Notes: a model not told the origin generated them from the letters alone. A stretch of 64,000 bases of DNA from Paenibacillus hexagrammi (GCF_021513275.1 NZ_CP090978.1:1674001-1738000); one strand, 5' to 3'; shown: positions 19,328-29,580, numbered from the stretch's first letter. Numbers and translations are program-made.

Positions 19328-22300
19328 GTGAAACCGCTCTCAGTCATTCGCAGTAAACGTATGCGTTCGGCATGGATTTGCACGCTAGTCGCTTCTATGG
19401 CTATTTCTTTATCTCCACCTGTTCTAGTATCGGCAGCGGACGAGAATCCTGCTGTTTTTCAAGATGATTTCGGTGACAACAACTATACAGGTTGGACAAC
19501 GTATGAAGGTACATGGAACGCTGCCGACGGCGCTTTGCACACGAACAAAGGTGCAGGATACAAAGCCGTAGCAGACGGCACCAATTTTAGCAATTTTACA
19601 TATGAAGCTGATATTTCAGTGAAAGACGGGCTCAATTCCGATAATGCCGGACTTATCTTCCGGGTCTCGAATCCGACGAATGGGGCCGATAATCTCAAAG
19701 GCTATTACGCCGGTATCGGCGTCAATAATATCGTGCAAGTGGGGCGCATGAACAACAGCTGGACCGAACTCGCCTCTATTCCATACAAGATTGAACAAAA
19801 CAAAACGTATCACATGAAAGTAGAGGCAACGGGAAGCAATATCGAGGTATACATCAACGGGGAACATGTAGTTAGCGTCGTGGATTCCATGTTTACATCA
19901 GGCTCTGTCGGTGTACGGTCGTTCTGGGTAAATTCGACCTTCGATAATTTGAGTGTGACGGATACAGGTCCTGTAACGCTGCCTGACTATGACTGGTCCT
20001 GGGTGAAGGGAGCTGTCTTCGTACCTACGAATGCCGTCAATCAGGTGCAGCAGTGGGAAGAGTACGACCACGACATTAATGACCGCGAGCTCTCTTACGC
20101 GCATGCTTATGGCATCAATATGGTGCGTGTGTTCATGCATAATCTGGTGTGGAAAAAAGACCCGGAGTTGATGAAGAACAATCTGGAGGATTTTCTTCAG
20201 CTGGCTGACAAATACGGGATTAAGACCGAGCTTGTCTTCTTTGACGACTGTTGGGACGACCACCCGCATCTTGGGCCTCAGCTTCCTCCACGGTACGGCG
20301 TACATAACAGCCGCTGGATGGAAGGCCCTGGCGATGATATCAAAGCCAACTATGCCGCCAACAAACAGGATCTTAAGGACTATGTTCAGGGCATTGTCAA
20401 TGCTCATCTTGACGACCCGAGAATCGCTTTCTGGAACATTTACAATGAGCCGAGCAATGGTGAAAGCGGTCTCATGAATACCGTGACGAAGCAGCTGATG
20501 AATGATGCCCGCATGTGGATTAAAGATACAGGCTCCAAGATTCCGGTTTCCTCCACAGCCGGCAACTTCTCCGGAGGACCGTTCTCAGATTTTATCACCT
20601 GGCATCCTTATGATGCGAGTTATCCGCTGCCATACGGCGCCAGCCGCCAAGTTCTCGCGGATGAAGCGATGAACCGCTTGAATCAGTCTGTACCGGGCAT
20701 AGTAGAGCATTACGGCAATAAAGGCGTTGGTTATGTTATGTGGGAGTTTGGAATCGGCCGTGATAATACGCGTTTTCCTTGGGGAACGGATGTGAATCCG
20801 GCGACTTCGGAACCTGCTGTACCGTTTCACGGTATTGTCTATCCTGACGGACATCCTTGGGATGTCAATGATGTGAAGGCGATTACCGGTGATGCTTATG
20901 ATACGCTTCCGGTATACCGGGTTCAGTATTATAAGGATGAACAGTTCACGGATTTGGCTAAAACATCCATTACGCCGCGCATTGATTTTGATCTGGGCGA
21001 TGAGAAAGGGACCGGTTCGCCGGATGCGTCCGCAGGAATTGCGGAGGATCATTTCTCCGTCCGTTGGGCAGGAACGGTGCAGCCTTCGGAAACTGGAGCG
21101 TACACGATTTACGCCGACAGCGACAACATTGCCAAAGTTTGGGTAGGAGATACGCTGGTGGTGGATAAGGCTAGCAACACTCGGGAAGAGGCGAGTGGAA
21201 GTATAGAGCTGATCGGTGGCAAAACTCAGCCTGTACGAGTCGAATATGTGCACGGTACTGGTAACTCGAGTCTGCATGTCAGGTGGTCGGGTCCGGGCCT
21301 GCCTAAGCAAGCGATGCTGCCTATTTATTCAGGAAAAAGTGTTGAATCTATTGCTATCAAGCCGGCTTCGGTGAACTTGAAAGTAGATGAATCCCTGCAG
21401 CTTCAGCCTGAATTTACGCCGGTTGATGCTGCTAATCAGGAAGTTACATGGTCTTCCAGCAATCCGGGAATCGCTTCTGTGGATGAACATGGCAAAGTGA
21501 CCGGAAACAACGAAGGCAGTGTAACGATTACAGCAACATCCAAAGACGGAGGCTTCACGGCAACCTCCCAAATCAGCGTTGCAGCCAGTACGATGTTCAA
21601 GAATCCGATTGTATCGGCTACCGCTGCGGATCCGAGCATCGTATTCAAAGACGGTTACTATTACTACGTCAAATCAGATAAGGATGCTTCCATTCTTATA
21701 GCGAAAGCCAAGAGGCTGCAAGATATCGGTTCGGTTCCGCGGGTAACGGTGTATACGCCGCCAAGCGGTACGAAGTACTCGAAGGAGGTATGGGCGCCTG
21801 AGCTTCAGTTCATTGACGGCAAATGGTATATCTATTTTGCTGCGGATGACGGCACTAATGATCACCACCGTATGTACGTTCTGGAAGCTGACTCCGACGA
21901 TCCGCAAGGTACATATACCTTGAAAGGCAAAATTTCGGATGCGACTGACAAATGGGCGATTGACGGAACCGTGCTTGTGAAAGACGATAACTCCAAATAT
22001 TTTGTCTGGTCGGGTTGGGAAGGCGATACGAATGTAAAGCAAAATATATACATTGCCCCGATGAGCAATCCTTGGACCATCAGCGGACCAAGAGTGCAGA
22101 TATCTACGCCTGATCAAGCATGGGAGCGCAACGGCACGCCTTATATAAATGAAGGACCTGAGGTTCTGCAAAAAGACGGCAAAACCTTCATCGTCTACTC
22201 GGCAAGCGGCAGCTGGACCGATGATTATAACCTAGGCATGCTGACTAATACGGACGGCGATATGTTAAATTCTGCCTCCTGGACCAAATCAGGTCCTGTG

Positions 22301-25300
22301 TTTAGCAAGCAGCCGACTGCTTACGGTCCGGGGCACAACACCTTCACGAAGTCACCGGATGGCAAAGAAGACTGGATCGTTTATCATGCGGATGAGGTTT
22401 CCGGAGGTGGTTGGGGGAACCGAAGCGTGCGCGCGCAGAAGTTTACCTGGAATGAAGATGGATCGCCTAACTTCGGCATTCCTGCTGCTTATGGATCGCT
22501 AACCGAGGAACCATCGGGTACACCTAATGTCGCAAGACAGAAGCTGGAAGCTGAAAATGCGGAGCTTGGCGGTTCAGCTGCTGCGGTCTCAGCAGCTAAT
22601 GCATCCGGCGGCAAGGTGGCCGGTCAATTAGAGCAGGCTGGTGACGATTACGTTCAATTTACGGTAAATGTTCCAGAAGCGGGTACCTACACGCTGATTT
22701 CTATGGCGGATAACGCCTCGAATAGCGGTGCCGAGGCCCAGCAGGATGTATCCGTAAATGGCGGATCTGCACAAGTGATCAGCTATAAAAACTACGGGCA
22801 AAATGTGTTTGCTCCTGCTTCCATGGACGTTCAGCTGCAAGCAGGCGGAAACACCATTCGTTTCACCAAGAAAACGAACGATGCCCGCATCGACTATATT
22901 GTCGTTGATCCACTTGAGAATGATGGAACCGGAAAGCCAGTTACGAGCTTGGTGTTGGATAAATCTTCCTTAACTCTGCAAAACGGGGAAAAAGGGACAC
23001 TGACAGCTTCTTTGAAGCCGCTGCAAGGCACTGACAAACGGGTGACTTACGTTTCCAGCAATCCTGATATAGCATCCGTCTCCTTAGCCAGTACAGATAC
23101 TGCAACGGGGAGCACGACGCTGACAGTGGAAGGAAAGCAAGTGGGAACAGCAGAAATTCGTGTCGTGAGCGCAGTTAACGGCAGCTTGATTGCTTCAAGC
23201 ACCGTGACGGTTCGCGGACTGCCAGCAGAGCCTGATCTTTCGAAGTTTACGGTGGATTCCTTTGACAGCAATCAGTTGGACAGCGCTTGGTCGATTTTCC
23301 AGGAGAGTGCATCCAATTGGAGTTTGACGAAAAATCCGGGTTCCTTGACGATTCATACAACAGCGACGGACGTCTACCAAGATAACAATAGTCAAAATAA
23401 CGTGTTCTTGCGTGACCCGGGAAGCAATGATTTTGAAATTGTGACAAAAGTAACGGCGCCGATCGGGTTGAATCATCAACAGGCGGGCCTATTCGTCTGG
23501 CAGGACGCAGACAATTTCGTCAAGCTGGGCCATGTGTGGGCGAACGGCAAAATCATCGAAACTGCCTATGAGCTGAACCGTGTGTACCAGAAACCAGGCA
23601 ACTACGCACCGCATCCGGGCGGTGACACCATGACACTCAAGATCAAGAAGCTCGGTAACGTATATACCACCTATTATTGGGACGGCTATCAATGGATCCA
23701 AGCTTCCGATCCGGTAACCGCTAATCTGAATTCAATCAAAATCGGTCTCTATGCCAATAACATTGTTGCGAACAACGATCCGATTGATGCGAAATTTGAG
23801 TATTTTGCGGTTCGTCCGATCAATGGAGGAGTAGATCTTGATCAGAAAGCATTGACGCTTCAGGTAGGCGAGAATGCTCAGCTCCACAATAACGGAGCCA
23901 GCGGAGACGATGTGATTTGGACGTCTGCGAATCCTGATGTGGCGACTGTTTCAAGCACTGGACTTGTTGAAGCCAAATCTGCGGGAAGAACGGTGATCGA
24001 AGCGGCAAGCGAAGACGGCACCTATCACTCGGAATCTGTTGTTACCGTGCCAAGCTCGAACCCGCTTCCTGATGTGCTGTATACCAATGATTTCTCTGGT
24101 TCTGCAGCGCAAGGCTGGACGACATACGGAGGAGCATGGAGCATGACAGACGGCAGTTATAAGGTAAATAAAGGAGCCGGATATAAGTCTGTTCTTACAG
24201 ACAAAAGCTTTACCGATTTTGTCCTCGAAGGCGATGTGCAAATTACAAGCGGAGATGAAGCCGGGCTGATTTTCCGTACAAACAACGAAGCTGAAGGTGC
24301 TAACGCCTTTAACGGCTACTATGTTGGTATTAACGCAGCAACACAATCCGCTGTGCTTGGTCAGATGACCAAAGGAACATGGACGGAGATTGCTTCAAGA
24401 AAGCTTCCTATTATGGCGGGACAATGGTATCACCTGAAAGTTGTCGCGGACGGCGCACACCTTCAAGTGTTTGTGAATGACAATCCATTGAACCTGGCCC
24501 CATATCCGAAGTTTGATTTGCTGGAGTCTTCCCATCTTTCGACCGGTCACATTGGACTTCGTACATCGAATGCTGATGCCATGTTTGATAATATCAAGAT
24601 CAGCTCGTACAAGGACACGGTAACCGGACCGACCTACACGAACTCGATCGTGGCCGATATTGCCGATCCGTTCGTGCTTCACCATGACGGCATGTATTAC
24701 TTATATGGGACGAATACATCACAAGACCCTAATGCTCCCAAAGGCTTCAAAGTCTACACGTCCAAGGATCTTGTCAACTGGCAGGAACAATCCGAGCTTG
24801 CTCTTAAGCTTGGCGACGTGTGGGGCACAAGCGGGTTCTGGGCTCCGGAGGTTGTTGAGAAGGACGGAACGTTCTACATGTATTACGTCGCGAATGAAAG
24901 ACTTGGCGTTGCAACAAGCGCTTCTCCGCTTGGACCTTTCGTTCAAGATGTGAAGCAGCCGATTCATCCGGATACGCCGGAGATCGACGCGCATGTGTTT
25001 ACAGATGACGACGGGAAAAGGTACTTGTATTTTGTCCGGTTCAATCAAGGTAACGAGATTTGGGCGGCAGAGCTGAATGACGACATGAAGACGATTAAAG
25101 AGGACACCCTGAAGTTCGTATTCCGGGCTACGCAGGAGTGGGAGCTCAGCCAAAAACAGCCTGTAGCTTCCATTAATGAAGGACCGTTCATGATCAAGCA
25201 TAATGGCACGTATTACCTCACGTATTCGGGTAACCATTTCGAAAGCCCTGATTACGGCGTAGGCTATGCGACAGCTCCGACACCGATGGGCCCATGGACG

Positions 25301-26158
25301 AAGTATACGTATAATCCAATCATGAAATCGAATCTCGTCGTTCCGGGTGCAGGGCATCATTCTCTTGTGGAATCCCCGGATGGCAAAGAGCTCTTCATGG
25401 TGTACCATACTCATCTCAAACCAGGTGTGACCAATCCGAGAAAGCTTGCCATAGACCGCGTTCACTTTGTGCCGCAGGCTAGCGGACCTGATGCGATGGA
25501 GGTATGGGGACCTACGATCACACCGCAGCCGGTGCCTTCCTCAGACCAAACAGAGCCTGCTGAGGCTTCTGCGGTATTGAGCGGCGGAGGAACCGTGGCT
25601 CCTGGCCAAAGCTTCGACCTGACCTTCGGTCTTAGCCATGTAAGTGTATCGCAAAGCGTGTATGCGCAGGATGTGACGGTTACCTACGATCCATCCTTGT
25701 ACCAATTCGTGGATGCCGTTTCGCTGAAGGACGGGGTATCTGTTGTCGGCAAAACCGAACAAACCGGCAAGGTTCGTCTGCTGCTTGCAAGTATCGGTGC
25801 AGGCAATGCGGTTTCCGGCGACGCGAATGTGCTGAAGCTTCAATTTACTGCCAAGAACATGGCTAGCTCCGCATCTGGCTCTATTGGTGTCAGCAGTACC
25901 ATTTCGGACGCGAATGGGGTAGAGACCGAGCTTGGGGCCGTATCGGCGGCCGTCAAGATTGAGATTGTCGCCAAACCGGGTGACATGAACCATGACGACA
26001 GAATCAGTGTCGGAGATCTGGCTATCGTTGCAGCCGCATATGGCAAATCATCCAGTGATCCGAATTGGAGCGAGTATCAAAAAGCCGACGTCAATGGCGA
26101 CGGTAAAGTCGATCTTCTTGATTTGGCGGAAGTAGCCAGACGGATGTTCTTGGAGTAA
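19328..26158 (+). CDS. Giant multidomain arabinan/galactan hydrolase: GH5-like, two GH43, cohesin-like, dockerin
   Basis: Secreted 2276-residue enzyme. Order: signal peptide about 1-41; LamG-like beta sandwich 41-213; GH5-like barrel about 221-492 with Glu374 (IYNEPSNGE) and Glu473 (MWEFGIG); PA14 about 528-672; Big_2; GH43 about 756-1022 (ADPSIV, WAIDGTV, NEGPEV); CBM6/35-like; Big_2; a DUF1349-like sandwich; Big_2; second LamG-like; second GH43 about 1770-2050 (ADPFVL, EIDAHVF, NEGPFMI); cohesin-like 2074-2216; dockerin 2218-2276 with two calcium loops. GH43 enzymes usually cleave arabinofuranosyl or xylosyl bonds, fitting arabinan side chains. Start is GTG 19328, seven bases after GGGAGGAA; ATG 19313 precedes that site. 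Having both cohesin and dockerin could let it link complexes. Confidence 0.9.
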   Translation: MKPLSVIRSKRMRSAWICTLVASMAISLSPPVLVSAADENPAVFQDDFGDNNYTGWTTYEGTWNAADGALHTNKGAGYKAVADGTNFSNFTYEADISVKDGLNSDNAGLIFRVSNPTNGADNLKGYYAGIGVNNIVQVGRMNNSWTELASIPYKIEQNKTYHMKVEATGSNIEVYINGEHVVSVVDSMFTSGSVGVRSFWVNSTFDNLSVTDTGPVTLPDYDWSWVKGAVFVPTNAVNQVQQWEEYDHDINDRELSYAHAYGINMVRVFMHNLVWKKDPELMKNNLEDFLQLADKYGIKTELVFFDDCWDDHPHLGPQLPPRYGVHNSRWMEGPGDDIKANYAANKQDLKDYVQGIVNAHLDDPRIAFWNIYNEPSNGESGLMNTVTKQLMNDARMWIKDTGSKIPVSSTAGNFSGGPFSDFITWHPYDASYPLPYGASRQVLADEAMNRLNQSVPGIVEHYGNKGVGYVMWEFGIGRDNTRFPWGTDVNPATSEPAVPFHGIVYPDGHPWDVNDVKAITGDAYDTLPVYRVQYYKDEQFTDLAKTSITPRIDFDLGDEKGTGSPDASAGIAEDHFSVRWAGTVQPSETGAYTIYADSDNIAKVWVGDTLVVDKASNTREEASGSIELIGGKTQPVRVEYVHGTGNSSLHVRWSGPGLPKQAMLPIYSGKSVESIAIKPASVNLKVDESLQLQPEFTPVDAANQEVTWSSSNPGIASVDEHGKVTGNNEGSVTITATSKDGGFTATSQISVAASTMFKNPIVSATAADPSIVFKDGYYYYVKSDKDASILIAKAKRLQDIGSVPRVTVYTPPSGTKYSKEVWAPELQFIDGKWYIYFAADDGTNDHHRMYVLEADSDDPQGTYTLKGKISDATDKWAIDGTVLVKDDNSKYFVWSGWEGDTNVKQNIYIAPMSNPWTISGPRVQISTPDQAWERNGTPYINEGPEVLQKDGKTFIVYSASGSWTDDYNLGMLTNTDGDMLNSASWTKSGPVFSKQPTAYGPGHNTFTKSPDGKEDWIVYHADEVSGGGWGNRSVRAQKFTWNEDGSPNFGIPAAYGSLTEEPSGTPNVARQKLEAENAELGGSAAAVSAANASGGKVAGQLEQAGDDYVQFTVNVPEAGTYTLISMADNASNSGAEAQQDVSVNGGSAQVISYKNYGQNVFAPASMDVQLQAGGNTIRFTKKTNDARIDYIVVDPLENDGTGKPVTSLVLDKSSLTLQNGEKGTLTASLKPLQGTDKRVTYVSSNPDIASVSLASTDTATGSTTLTVEGKQVGTAEIRVVSAVNGSLIASSTVTVRGLPAEPDLSKFTVDSFDSNQLDSAWSIFQESASNWSLTKNPGSLTIHTTATDVYQDNNSQNNVFLRDPGSNDFEIVTKVTAPIGLNHQQAGLFVWQDADNFVKLGHVWANGKIIETAYELNRVYQKPGNYAPHPGGDTMTLKIKKLGNVYTTYYWDGYQWIQASDPVTANLNSIKIGLYANNIVANNDPIDAKFEYFAVRPINGGVDLDQKALTLQVGENAQLHNNGASGDDVIWTSANPDVATVSSTGLVEAKSAGRTVIEAASEDGTYHSESVVTVPSSNPLPDVLYTNDFSGSAAQGWTTYGGAWSMTDGSYKVNKGAGYKSVLTDKSFTDFVLEGDVQITSGDEAGLIFRTNNEAEGANAFNGYYVGINAATQSAVLGQMTKGTWTEIASRKLPIMAGQWYHLKVVADGAHLQVFVNDNPLNLAPYPKFDLLESSHLSTGHIGLRTSNADAMFDNIKISSYKDTVTGPTYTNSIVADIADPFVLHHDGMYYLYGTNTSQDPNAPKGFKVYTSKDLVNWQEQSELALKLGDVWGTSGFWAPEVVEKDGTFYMYYVANERLGVATSASPLGPFVQDVKQPIHPDTPEIDAHVFTDDDGKRYLYFVRFNQGNEIWAAELNDDMKTIKEDTLKFVFRATQEWELSQKQPVASINEGPFMIKHNGTYYLTYSGNHFESPDYGVGYATAPTPMGPWTKYTYNPIMKSNLVVPGAGHHSLVESPDGKELFMVYHTHLKPGVTNPRKLAIDRVHFVPQASGPDAMEVWGPTITPQPVPSSDQTEPAEASAVLSGGGTVAPGQSFDLTFGLSHVSVSQSVYAQDVTVTYDPSLYQFVDAVSLKDGVSVVGKTEQTGKVRLLLASIGAGNAVSGDANVLKLQFTAKNMASSASGSIGVSSTISDANGVETELGAVSAAVKIEIVAKPGDMNHDDRISVGDLAIVAAAYGKSSSDPNWSEYQKADVNGDGKVDLLDLAEVARRMFLE

Positions 26159-26227
26159 GAAAACCGAGCAGTTCATTTCGAGCTTTAGTAGATTTCTCCG
26201 AGTGCTATACGCTTCTCCAAAGAAAGG

Positions 26228-26263
26228 GACCCGATACGTAAATGGTATCGGGTCCCTCGTTTT
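26228..26263. terminator. Bidirectional terminator
   Basis: GGGACCCGATAC (26228-26239) pairs perfectly with GTATCGGGTCCC (26247-26258), then TCGTTTT. It lies between the giant hydrolase and the convergent DUF805 gene. Confidence 0.85.
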
Positions 26264-26266
26264 ATC

Positions 26267-26611
26267 TTACAGCTTCGGGTTTGGGCCGTATTGATTATCC
26301 CCAGGCTCGCTATCCATGCAGTCAAACACGATCAGAATGATGGCTCCGATCACTGGGATCAAGCCGATCAAGATCCACCAGCCGGTTTTTCCAATATCAT
26401 GAAGACGGCGAACGCTTACGGCAAGTGACGGGAGCAGAACAGCAAGTGAATACAATCCGCTGAATACAGATTTTAGTCCTAAGATTGAATCCAAAATTGT
26501 CAAGATGATGGATGCAATCAAATTAAAGAGGACGAACATCCAATATTCCTTGCGTCTAGCTCTTCCTTGAAAACCTACATAATTCTTAAGAACCTTTACA
26601 TACCATTCCAT
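26267..26611 (-). CDS. DUF805 family membrane protein
   Basis: Small inner-membrane protein (114 aa) of the DUF805 family, function unknown. It opens with the family signature YVGFQGRARRKEYWMF, has about three to four hydrophobic helices, and contains the conserved RRLHDIGKTGWW and a tail NQYGPNP. ATG 26611 is chosen: GGGGGA lies about seven bases upstream, and homologues start at this residue. The open frame extends upstream but without family features. It is 97 bp downstream of the DUF2334 gene on the same strand; no functional link is apparent. Confidence 0.85.
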   Translation of the reverse strand: MEWYVKVLKNYVGFQGRARRKEYWMFVLFNLIASIILTILDSILGLKSVFSGLYSLAVLLPSLAVSVRRLHDIGKTGWWILIGLIPVIGAIILIVFDCMDSEPGDNQYGPNPKL

Positions 26612-26708
26612 AGACATTCCCCCAATAAGTAGATTTTTTCCTGCATACAGTCTTATATGGGTAACGAATGGATAACATGTTAACTTTTTTAAATAAGAGC
26701 GAAAGAGT

Positions 26709-27599
26709 TTATGTAAATACTTGGGGTACAAGGGAGACGTTAAGACGCATCACATCCTTGACGGTCACAAACTGCCTCTGCATATCGAGAAGCTGCTGTA
26801 TGATCCTTTTGAGCGGGGTATTATCCTTATAAGCAGGAGGAGCGTCTTGTTGAAGCTGAATGTAATCGAATTCCAGATAGGGATGATAGAAGAAGGATGC
26901 TAGATCTTGTTCACCATAGCTTGCGGCTTCGCTGATCATTTTCTGGATGTCTTGATCGATTGAATCACCTCCTATATAGCCGAGCGGTGTCGGCACATAG
27001 TAAGTTTTGCCAATCAGGGATTGGGAGCTGCGCCAGCTGAGCTGACGGCTGCTCGGTTGATCCGGATTGGTTTCATACATCAGACAGGAGCAGGCCTCCA
27101 GAATCTTGCGCTGGGTATCGGATGCCGTATAATGCGGAGTTTCAAACCATTCGGGTTGTATACCGGAGGCTTGGAACTCCTTGCTCGCTAATTGGTACCG
27201 GTTATACGCGTATGTCCTCTCTATCGTCGCCCATGAGGATAACGCTTCTGCCGGGTCGTCCTGCGGGCAATCCTGTTGACAGCCTGGATAGTAGAATTCA
27301 TAGCCCACCCCGCTGATCGCATTGCCATATTGATGCGTGTAACCATGGATGCCGAGTGAAGCACCGCGTTTTTGCAGGTCAATGAGCATCTGGCGAAATC
27401 GCACCGAAATGGGATCCGTACCAGCCATAGAGCAGTCATAGTGCCGCTCAGGATTGATAAACCGGGGGATCACCGCGGCGTGAAACGGGACCTTCATGGC
27501 AGACAAATAATCAGCTACGGCCAGCAGCTTGGCTTGATCATCAGCCGACTCATAGGAGCCTCCGGGGCCGATGTCTTCCAACCTGATTAACGCGTACAT
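26709..27599 (-). CDS. DUF2334 polysaccharide-deacetylase-like protein
   Basis: A 296-residue protein of the DUF2334 family, related to the carbohydrate esterase 4 (NodB-like) fold. Visible features are an early acidic pair in IRLEDIGPGGSY, a His-containing HGYTHQYGN, and EWFETPHY and FFYHPYLEFD further on, which are plausible metal and catalytic positions. No signal peptide is evident. The likely substrate, a cell-wall or exopolysaccharide, is not known for this family. ATG 27599 follows GAGGAGGAATGTT, so the upstream GTG at 27623 is not needed. A single-gene unit by spacing. Confidence 0.8.
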   Translation of the reverse strand: MYALIRLEDIGPGGSYESADDQAKLLAVADYLSAMKVPFHAAVIPRFINPERHYDCSMAGTDPISVRFRQMLIDLQKRGASLGIHGYTHQYGNAISGVGYEFYYPGCQQDCPQDDPAEALSSWATIERTYAYNRYQLASKEFQASGIQPEWFETPHYTASDTQRKILEACSCLMYETNPDQPSSRQLSWRSSQSLIGKTYYVPTPLGYIGGDSIDQDIQKMISEAASYGEQDLASFFYHPYLEFDYIQLQQDAPPAYKDNTPLKRIIQQLLDMQRQFVTVKDVMRLNVSLVPQVFT

Positions 27600-27694
27600 A
27601 ACATTCCTCCTCACAGGAACCATTATATGCAGCCGCGAAGTGTGAAATGTTTGTTACAAATAGAACCTGCGAAGGAGAGCAGGAAAGATATTTT

Positions 27695-28291
27695 TCAGCA
27701 GTGGTTTAAGTAAATCATACGTTCTAGTTCTTGCAGTTTCGCCTCAGACAGCGGACCGGAATTATCAAATTCCAACACGGAGGAATCGGATAGCCCAGTC
27801 CATGCGATTTCACGTCGTTTCAAGGATGTTCGGAATTGCTCCCAATTGGCTAGCTTCCAATGATCCAGCACGGAAGCACGGTGCTCAATTCGACGGCGGT
27901 ACATGTCTTCGTCTGAAAGGACTACCCATACGACCTTTACATCTACGCTCTGGATGGAGGCTCCAATTCTCGCAAGCTCGTTATGTAACCACAGGGGATC
28001 GTCCGTTTCCTTGGTAAAAGGGCCGACAACAAAGGCGTCATTGCCCAGTTCCATATTTTCAAGCGCGGCATCCATCGTGATGCGGTAGCCCAGATCTCTG
28101 CAGCGGGTTTTATACACGGCGGAATCACGGTCGTTCGGATCTAGCCCGGACAACGTCATGATCGCCTCAGCCGCAGGTCTAAGCAGGGTGTCCATATCGA
28201 AAAAAGGTGCACGGCGCAGCTTGGCGAGTGCTTTGGCGATGGTTGTTTTCCCTGCACCTGCAGCTCCTAGAAAAAATACAAGTTTAGGCAT
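27695..28291 (-). CDS. AAA-type small-molecule or nucleotide kinase-like ATPase
   Basis: A 198-residue cytoplasmic P-loop protein resembling shikimate and gluconate kinases. The Walker A motif is GAAGAGKTT (about 9-17), and FDMDTLL lies where such kinases bind substrate. DEDMYRRRIEHRAS in the second half may be the lid region. The substrate cannot be named from sequence. GGAGG lies eight bases before the ATG. Neighbours give no pathway hint. Confidence 0.75.
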   Translation of the reverse strand: MPKLVFFLGAAGAGKTTIAKALAKLRRAPFFDMDTLLRPAAEAIMTLSGLDPNDRDSAVYKTRCRDLGYRITMDAALENMELGNDAFVVGPFTKETDDPLWLHNELARIGASIQSVDVKVVWVVLSDEDMYRRRIEHRASVLDHWKLANWEQFRTSLKRREIAWTGLSDSSVLEFDNSGPLSEAKLQELERMIYLNHC

Positions 28292-28434
28292 CTCAAGTCC
28301 TCCGATCGGTTATTAAACTCATTCAGAAGCATACCGGATAGGAATGGAAATGAAAAGTATCATCAACCTTTTTGAAGCTGAAGTATGATAGAATGGTAGG
28401 GATTCGGAAATTATCCATGAAAAGAGGCTGCAGC

Positions 28435-28728
28435 ATGATTGACCATATTGTATTAGTGAAGTTCGGAGAGACTACGACACAGGAACAAATGCAGGAGGTT
28501 GCCGATAGATTCAAAGCTTTAAAGCCGCACCTGACAGGCATTGTAGACATTCAGGCTGGTCTGAATTTCTCTGAAAAAAATAAAGGGTACCAGGTTGTGT
28601 TATCCGTGCGCTTTGAAGATCGAGCAGCTTTAGAGGCTTATGGTCCTAATCCGGAACATCAGGCAGTAGCTGCCTATATCCGTGAGGTAGGTAGAGAAGA
28701 CAGCTTGATTGTGGATATCGAAATCTAA
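28435..28728 (+). CDS. Dabb (stress-responsive alpha/beta barrel) family protein
   Basis: A 97-residue dimeric alpha/beta-barrel protein of PF07876. The start MIDHIVLVKF, the middle LTGIVDIQAGLNFSEKN and the ending YIREVGREDSLIVDIE are typical. Family members act in the cytosol with varied or unknown roles. ATG 28435 is supported by AGAGG and by the usual family length; the open frame upstream to 28372 is unlikely to be coding. A terminator follows directly. Confidence 0.85.
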   Translation: MIDHIVLVKFGETTTQEQMQEVADRFKALKPHLTGIVDIQAGLNFSEKNKGYQVVLSVRFEDRAALEAYGPNPEHQAVAAYIREVGREDSLIVDIEI

Positions 28729-28765
28729 CTGGGATCATAAAGTGATCATAGCAGCAACGTATAGC

Positions 28766-28804
28766 AAAAGCCGGTGGCATCGTTACAAGATGCCCCGGCT
28801 TTTT
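28766..28804. terminator. Terminator between Dabb and isochorismatase genes
   Basis: AAAAGCCGGTGGCATC pairs with GATGCCCCGGCTTTTT. A and T runs on both sides allow use from either direction. Confidence 0.85.
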
Positions 28805-28823
28805 GTCATGGTTAGGAGTATTG

Positions 28824-29393
28824 CTATTGGTTCATGCATGCTAGGATCTGCTCGGTTGTGCGGATTCGCCCCAGACGCGGGAAGATGACATCGCGAACAT
28901 GCTCATGCTCACGTGCTGTAAAGCCCGTCATTGCATCGATGGCGAAGATAACTTTATAACCGTGATGGAAGGCCTCTCTAGCAGTCGTGTCAACGCCGAT
29001 ACCAGAGGCAATGCCGCACAGTACGATGGTATCAATGCCGCGGCGGCGAAGCTGCAAATCCAAGTCGGTGCCGTAGAAGGCACCCCATTGCCTCTTGGTC
29101 ACGACATGATCGGTGTCCATGACGCCGATTTCCGGTACAATTTGGTCCCAGTTTTCCACGAGGTTCATGGGCGGGAGAGGTTGATCCAGTAATGGTTTGG
29201 GCATATCCTTCACATCCTTGGTGGACACTCGTACCAGAGCGACAAACGAGCCTTTCTCCCGAAAAGCTTGTACCATGGCAGCGGCTTGACTTACAACCTG
29301 TTCGGCGGTATGGGGGGCATAGTTACTGCCAATCCACCGTTGAAGATCAATAACGACGATGGCTGTTTTTTGCGGATCGAATAAAGCTTCCAT
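28824..29393 (-). CDS. Isochorismatase-family cysteine hydrolase
   Basis: A 189-residue cytoplasmic hydrolase of the nicotinamidase/isochorismatase fold. The catalytic triad pattern is visible: Asp in VVIDLQRW, Lys in [15 protein letters not shown], and Cys in [18 protein letters not shown] followed by the cis-peptide region. Substrate is unassigned; homologues include YcaC- and EntB-like proteins. ATG 29393 is placed eight bases after AAGGAG, so the open frame's earlier start is not used. It stands alone between two terminators. Confidence 0.88.
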   Translation of the reverse strand: MEALFDPQKTAIVVIDLQRWIGSNYAPHTAEQVVSQAAAMVQAFREKGSFVALVRVSTKDVKDMPKPLLDQPLPPMNLVENWDQIVPEIGVMDTDHVVTKRQWGAFYGTDLDLQLRRRGIDTIVLCGIASGIGVDTTAREAFHHGYKVIFAIDAMTGFTAREHEHVRDVIFPRLGRIRTTEQILACMNQ

Positions 29394-29580
29394 AGATAAC
29401 ACTCCTTGTCTGTTTCCTGCTATTCACTTTCACATCAGCAAGCATACAGGAGAAAATAAACAGCAGACAGAGGAGCAGTTATCAGGGGAGTCATACTCCT
29501 AGTCTATCCCTTGAATATTCATCATCTGATGGTGCTGCATTTAGCGGCATGGGTATCTGAGGCTGCGCGCACGACTGACA

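Noticed and set aside
24719-25465. 248-codon minus-strand open frame
   Set aside because: Antisense to the second GH43 domain; a by-product of its codon bias.
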